NCBI GenBank assembly: GCA_964035545.1
Contig: OZ037767.1
Span: 16,605,581-16,669,580, forward strand
Length of the DNA stretch: 64,000 bases
Reading direction: 5' to 3'
DNA from: Bugula neritina
Lineage: Eukaryota > Bryozoa > Gymnolaemata > Cheilostomatida > Bugulidae
Below the pieces are notes generated by a model. It was not told the DNA's origin and did no database searches. It worked only from the letters and a program-made list of their open reading frames with translations. Shown here piece by piece: positions 58,565-64,000 of this stretch. Made by a program: the position numbers and the translations under genes. The first letter of the stretch is position 1. Each line of letters begins with the position of its first letter.

Positions 58565-61500
58565 CTACATATCTTTGAGTTCTTTTTCTGCTCCAGCTAA
58601 CTGTGTTCCAGGATCAGAATAAATCTTGGATGGCCAGCCACGAATGTTGACAAATCGAGTTAATGCCAACAGGAAAGAATCACTGTCATATCCAAAAACT
58701 GCTTCGATGTGTGCTGCTCGTGAACTGATGTCTGTGAATATTACTCCATAAGCTTTGCTCGAAGTTCTAGTCTGTTTTTCTCCTCTCACAATATACGGAC
58801 CAAAAAGATCCATCATTACATTGTTGAACGGCGGTCCGGTTGTTAGTCGTTCTGTAGGTAGACTTCCCATCAGTTGATCAGTAAAGCGAGGTTGTTTGAG
58901 TCGACACATTTGGCATGATGTTACTATGCCCCTAGCAACCTTGGATCCCTGCATAGTCCAAAACTCTTCTCGGAATCTTGCGAGTGTTGCATCTCGGCCA
59001 CGGTGATAGCTGTCTGTGTGTGCCTGCCGCATTGCCAAGTAGGTAAAGTAGTGAGTGGTGGGAAGGATTGATTGCGTGTGCGTTTTAATCGCTGTCATGG
59101 GGTTATGCCTTAGGAGTCTACTGCCTACTATCCATACTCCACTCTCTGTCTTAATGGGGTGAAGTCTTGTATATTTCCCTTTAATCTTGTTCAACTCAGA
59201 ATCTATAGTGTGTTGCACCTGCTTCAGTAAGTAGAGTTTGGTCTGCTGTAGATCTGCCACGGTGACGAGATCAGGTTGGATTCCCTTAAAACTTTTGTAC
59301 TTGAAGATGTTGCGAACTTGAGCTATTGCCCATGTTAGACTCTTGAGGCTGCTGAAATTTTCATATTTAATAAATGATTGTACTTCTGTTGATGTAGTGA
59401 CGGTGTAAACTATTTTCTTCTCTCCAAAGACAACCTCATTCGAGTCAGATGGCGATTTTATATCCCATTGATTCTCTGGCAGATAGAGAAAATTTGGGCC
59501 TCTCCACCATTCACTCTCAGGTCCAATGTCATTGACAGGCTTCCCTCTTGTAAGCCAATCTGCTGTGTTTTCCTTGCCACTTACCCAGTGCCAGCAGCTC
59601 ATATCCCCATTGGTTGCTCCCTGAATTTCTCCGATGCGTACACCCTCGTAAACGTGAAACCTTGTTGACTTCTTTTGGAGCATCTTGAGCACCGTTTCAG
59701 ATTCTATAAGCTGATAAACTTTCTCAAACTCATAGCGCATTTCAGTCTTAATAACTTGTCTGCCTCTCTTTGACCATACGGCCGCATTGAGTTCTAGTTG
59801 AGGAATCTTGAGTTGTTGTTTTATGGGTGCTATACGACTTTTAGCTGTAGCTTTGTTTACCCCTTTAGCAGTCGCTTTAGATTCTGCCCCCTCATTGGCC
59901 GGAACAGGCGTGGATTGTGTGATAGAGGTACTGCTAGTAAACTCATACTTTCTTTTAATCTCTACAGACATGGACATAGAGTCATTGACTTCTAAAGATC
60001 TGTTCAACTGTCCAGAACCGATTTGTCCTGCAGACTCAGTGTCTGGGTCTCCCGGGCTCTGTAAAGGGTCGGAATCATCGGCTGACTCAATCATACCACA
60101 TTCAGTGGCTATAGTATGTGATTCACCACAATTTATAATAGTCTGAGGTCTTGAAAATGACTTTGCAAACTGACTGGGAGATGCGTCGGGACTATTGACA
60201 CTGTAAGTTGGCGTAGAAACTGTAGACAATTCAAAATCACAACTGTTGAGCGTGTCGTTGTGTATGCTTTGAGTGAATTCAACTTCCTCTAACTTCTCAT
60301 GCGCCATGTTAGCCTGTACATGAAAAGATGAGGATGGAAGTGTAGAAAAGTTGCTAAGGGCAGGGTGTGATCCCTGCACACACAGTCCAAAGGGTCCGGA
60401 ATATACATAGAGGTGAGGTCCTGCTTGATCAACTTGGTGTTTTGGATGCAATCCAAGAAGATCGTTACCAATTAGCAGGTCGATGGGTCCCGTCCTCTTC
60501 AATAGCTTGTGAGTATCTACTTTCGGGAAGAGAGATTTGAGGATGTTTGCATCAAGTGGCCTGTTGATAGCCCCTGTGAGTTTCCGAAGGCTGTAAGCTA
60601 AAATTGCAAAGGTCCTTCCCTTTGGAGTTTGTAACTTTACTTCGTAAATAGTAGAAGTTTCGCTAACTTCATGTTCACCAAGTGTGTTCATTTCCAAATT
60701 CACCTTATCTATTTGTCGCGCACCCCACGCTTTAGCAGCTCTCTCCGATATGAATGAAGCATTGGATCCGCCGTCAAAGAATACAATAGCTGTATGAGAT
60801 GTACCCACTACTTGAGCCTGCTGAATGGCAAATACTGTAGTATTTCCTGGATGATTGTGCGCTCCATGATTGGGAGACACACGGACCGTGGTGCTAACAG
60901 CAGACGCTTCAGAATTCTCATTACTCTTGTGCTTAATTTGACCAGCTTTTACTTTATTCTTGTTGGTATTACAATTGGTATGTGTATTAGTTTCAGCTGA
61001 TTTGATACACAATAATACATGGTGGGTTGTTTTATCACAGACTGGACAAGGGGTTCGGAAATTTGGACAGCACTTGGGCTCATGGGCACCCAAGCACCTA
61101 GCACATAGAGAATTAGTTTTTATTAACTTGTATCTTTCATCTACAGACAACGCCAAGAAATTTCTGCACTCAACAAGACAATGACGCTCACTGCGATGAA
61201 TAAAACAGTAATTCTCACTATCAATGGTTTTGCTATTATTAGTAGACCTGTTACTACTAGACTTTGGGCCACTGCTTTCAGTGTGGAACGCTTTCACCTT
61301 CTGTTTACGCATACTGGAGGACTGCGGGTTTAGAGTTTCTATGCGTCTGAGGGCTATCTGCCGTTCCTGCTCTAGAAACCTCATGAGGTGTGGGAATGGC
61401 TTGATTCTCTCCTCGTGAGTAAGTGAGTGAAAGTGTCTATCCCAGTCCCGTCTAATGCTTGTAGGTAATAGGTTTGCAAGAGTGTCGACTTGTGGCAGCG

Positions 61501-62956
61501 TAACAGTTTGCAAAAGTCCCACTTCACCGAGTTGGCTGTACGAACTTTCCACTGCATTGGCCATTTTGACGAGTTCTCGTGCATCTCCTTCTTTTACTGG
61601 CTTTAGTTCTTGTAGATTGCTGAAGACTGCTTGCACACTCATGCTAGGATCATTGTAGACCTCTTCTAATCTACACATCATTCTCTCGTAAGCTTGAGGC
61701 TGAGTTGCGAAGATTGGCTGAACCATCTCCAGAGCTTCGCCTGTGAGAAATTTTTTCAATTCACAAGCCCTATCGACATCATCGTAAAACATAGTAGCAT
61801 ACCTTAGCCACACTGACCTAAATTCCGGCCAATGGTATCTAGTGCCGTTAAATGGCCTGGGTTGTGAATGAGTTTTATGTATAGATGAATTAAAGTTATT
61901 TCCACCTGTATGTCTAGAGTCATAACTTATTTGAGTTGTCCCATTAGGGTAGCTATCATATGCATTGACAACAGAGGAAGTTGCGCCGCGAATTAAAGAT
62001 TCAGAATGAGCTGCACGATCAGGACTACCATGTAGATCACGTACTGAGAACGTAGAAGAACGAACATCTCTGACATTGGTACTTGCTATGACACCTGGAT
62101 TTGATGCCAAAGCTTCACCGGATGTGTGATCTTCCCATAGTACCTGCCTATCACTACCGCTTGCTGTGATACCTGGATTTGGTGCAAGAGTAGCCTCATG
62201 TGTGCTAGGCTGTGATCTAGGAGGAAACAACCGACTCGACGCGACCATAGTCGGTGCATGACTCGCGCCGTCTGAAGGTGACCCCCCACCGCTCTCCGCG
62301 AGACCGGACCGGACCACGGACGGATCAGATTCACGATGTTCGAAACTCATGCTCTGTGACTGAGCCCTTGACATAAGAGTAAACTTAAACATACAATAAT
62401 CTAGAGATAAAATAACTTCATCTAGTTCTAATAATAAATCAGAAAAACCTATGGTATCTGCCAAACTTTCTGAAAGAGCTACACATTTCCTATGATGTTC
62501 AGTGATAAGAGTATTGTCAGTACAATCAGTGACTAATCCATTGGCTTTCTTAATCGCTAAAATAAGGCTGTGCTTGATTTTATAGAATTTGCTATGCCAA
62601 GTATTACAGTCAGAAATAGCTTTGTCATAACTAGCCTTTACAGTTTGATAGTACTCTACTGGACTCATCTTATTAACATAAGCAATGTCTTCCATAGACT
62701 CATCTGATGAAACGTATTCCAAAAAGTCATAATGGATAGTTAGAAACTCTTGATATGTAGATTCAAGCTGAGATCGCAGGCATTCCACTTGTGTAGAGTT
62801 GCTACTAGAGATTGCTGATTCTATGAGATTAGTTAGCATTGTTACCTTAGACCTCAGAGTAGTACGTTGCTTCTTGAGATTAACTATGTCCTGTCGGTCC
62901 ATGTCAGCCTCAGCAATATTGGTACTGTATCGGTTTGTGTTTGTGTCTGGTTGCAA
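58565..62956 (-). pseudogene. BEL/Pao polyprotein: Gag, protease, RNase H remnant, integrase; no reverse transcriptase
   Basis: Open for 1463 codons. The first ATG lies inside the LTR; the likely start is Met19 (62900-62902), at the beginning of the internal region. Domains by residue: coiled Gag N-terminus, about 365-500 the DUF1759-like Gag domain, about 580-650 Cys/His zinc knuckles, and about 715-835 a retropepsin-like domain. In the last, the active-site motif reads FFDGGSN where DSG is usual. About 1040-1135 is the RNase H-side remnant (IPQLELNAAV, NTADWLTRG), about 1310-1350 an HHCC integrase zinc finger, and 1378-1450 the first two acidic residues of the catalytic core (MMDLFGPY, SDPGTQ). 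Between about 835 and 1040 a low-complexity Ser/Thr linker stands where the whole reverse transcriptase should be, yet the frame is kept. It ends at a TAG inside integrase. Confidence 0.9.
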
Positions 62957-63377
62957 GATATGCTTTAACTGCTAACCAACTTGGCAACGGGTTTTCGAGT
63001 TTATTAACTGTCAAATCGTACCCTATAAAATGGGAAACATTAGAAATTGTATAAATAAGTAGTCACAATATAAATAAAAATTCAGAGGAACACTACGAAT
63101 ATTACAGAACCAAAAAAATTGACATGAACTATTATAATTCTAATAAACTTACAATATTGATGCGTGGATAAAAATCTTAGCCATCACAATACCGAAACCG
63201 ATAGTTTATTCATACAAAGAGTGTAAATATGGCGGTTTGATCATGATACACTGACTCATGCAGTACAGTGAATGAACTAGCTCTGCCAGCTAATAGTAGC
63301 TTTGGTAAAAGCTTTTGAAGCTTGAAAGCTTTAATGATTGGCTGCCTGCCAATACTTCTGGGTGGCATACCAATACA
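62926..63377 (-). repeat. 5' LTR of the BEL/Pao element
   Basis: 452 bases, the same ends as the left LTR. The annotated frame of the polyprotein extends 18 codons backward into its last part. Confidence 0.93.
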
Positions 63378-64000
63378 ACTATGTTATACTGCACTATGAT
63401 TCCTATACATATATACCTGACGAATACACAATCTACTTTGAATAAAGTAGGCTGTGCCAGTTTATAATATTTCATCTTAATGAGGTGCTTTAGCTGCTGT
63501 TTTATAAGTATTATTATACATAGTTACAATTATTGAATACAATAACATGTATATCTAGTAAATAACATTTAAAAAATACCTAACTTGCAGCATTATATTA
63601 TCTGTAAATTGCCAAATCAATGAAAAATTTATTGAAATGGAAATTAAAGTGTTCTATTTTATCAACTGTATAACACTCTGAAATAAATAAAAAAACATAT
63701 AATAATTCTACAAGTTTTTGATAGCATAACAAATTGTATATCATTATTAATGGGAAAGTGGTACTATAAGTTCTATATTGAATATTAATGTCTGCTTTTT
63801 GAGTTACTGTTATATAATCACATCTCAACTTATCTGACACCTGCATATGGTGGGAATGTGAAAGAGAGCACCTGCTTTCCCTGTCATTCTGATATATTCT
63901 CATTTACTATAATGACTCATCATTATATCAGCCAATCATATAAGTTTATCATAGATTGTTATTAAATTCTCAAAATACTCTGTTAGTTTGAAATTCCCAA
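63378..64000. other. Remainder of the gene 7 3' UTR and array spacer
   Basis: It starts with the second ACTAT and continues exactly as downstream of genes 2 and 4. AATAAA lies at 63441-63446, followed by the conserved spacer block (63750-63990) at the window edge. The array or its flank therefore goes on beyond the window. No gene is seen. Confidence 0.7.
63441..63446 (+). promoter_or_regulatory. Original polyadenylation signal of gene 7, displaced by the retroelement
   Basis: AATAAA matches the signals after genes 2 and 4 but now lies about 6.4 kb after the stop codon. Confidence 0.5.

Larger units (their letters stand above)
57212..63377 (-). mobile_element. BEL/Pao-type LTR retrotransposon, recent but lacking reverse transcriptase
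   Basis: It is bounded by two 452-base LTRs (57212-57663 and 62926-63377) and a 5-base duplication ACTAT. I find one difference between the LTRs, so the insertion is young. The interior codes on the minus strand for Gag, protease, RNase H remnant, integrase and the C-terminal domain typical of Pao elements, but not for a reverse transcriptase domain. Integrase is interrupted by one stop. No clear primer-binding site next to the 5' LTR was recognised. It must have moved using enzymes from a complete relative. Confidence 0.95.

Overview
The window is animal nuclear DNA. Genes are split by short, AT-rich GT-AG introns. The encoded proteins carry Gly-X-Y collagen repeats fused to a C-type lectin-like domain (CTLD). 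The interspersed repeats (BEL/Pao, hAT, a non-LTR element, TIR elements with TA duplications) are those of an invertebrate genome. The species cannot be read from the sequence; a sponge or another early-branching animal is only a guess.

The window is dominated by a head-to-tail array of seven related genes, all on the + strand, starting near 2.7, 13.3, 22.9, 31.3, 39.2, 46.9 and 51.9 kb. The full model has ten exons: (1) 5' UTR plus the ATG alone; (2) short cytoplasmic tail, one transmembrane segment and a coiled coil; (3) a Ser/Thr-rich stalk exon; (4) a second Ser/Thr-rich stalk exon; (5) and (6) two collagen exons; (7) a 45-base linker; (8-10) a CTLD split over three exons. The product would be a type II membrane, trimer-forming collagenous lectin, similar in plan to vertebrate COLEC12-type scavenger lectins. 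This similarity is one of architecture only. Junctions up to exon 4 are phase 0 and those after it are phase 1, so exons 3 and 7 can be lost without breaking the frame, and in some copies they have been.

Genes 2 (674 aa), 4 (725 aa) and 7 (671 aa) are open throughout. Gene 1 has frameshifts, an internal deletion and lost splice sites, but ends in a divergent, undamaged CTLD. Gene 3 has lost its membrane exon and carries a frameshift, a stop and a hAT insertion. Gene 5 has two offsetting frameshifts with a stop between them and has lost exon 7. Gene 6 has two stops and is cut off after its first collagen exon. Genes 1, 3, 4, 5 and 6 form type A (exon 3 present, one kind of promoter). Genes 2 and 7 form type B (no exon 3, another promoter, a tRNA-like remnant where exon 3 would lie). 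The block from 11.15 kb through gene 2 and its 3' flank is repeated from 49.41 kb through gene 7.

Mobile DNA: a 6.2 kb BEL/Pao LTR element (57212-63377, minus strand) lies in the 3' UTR of gene 7; its LTRs are almost identical, yet it lacks reverse transcriptase and has a stop in integrase. A 1.85 kb hAT-type element (26071-27917) contains a near-perfect 45-bp-arm hairpin. A 5'-truncated non-LTR element lies at 19153-21437. There are also three TIR elements of one family, a 937 bp TIR element in intron 1 of gene 1, LTR-like blocks, tRNA-headed repeats and a 2 kb satellite of 34-bp units (8715-10705).
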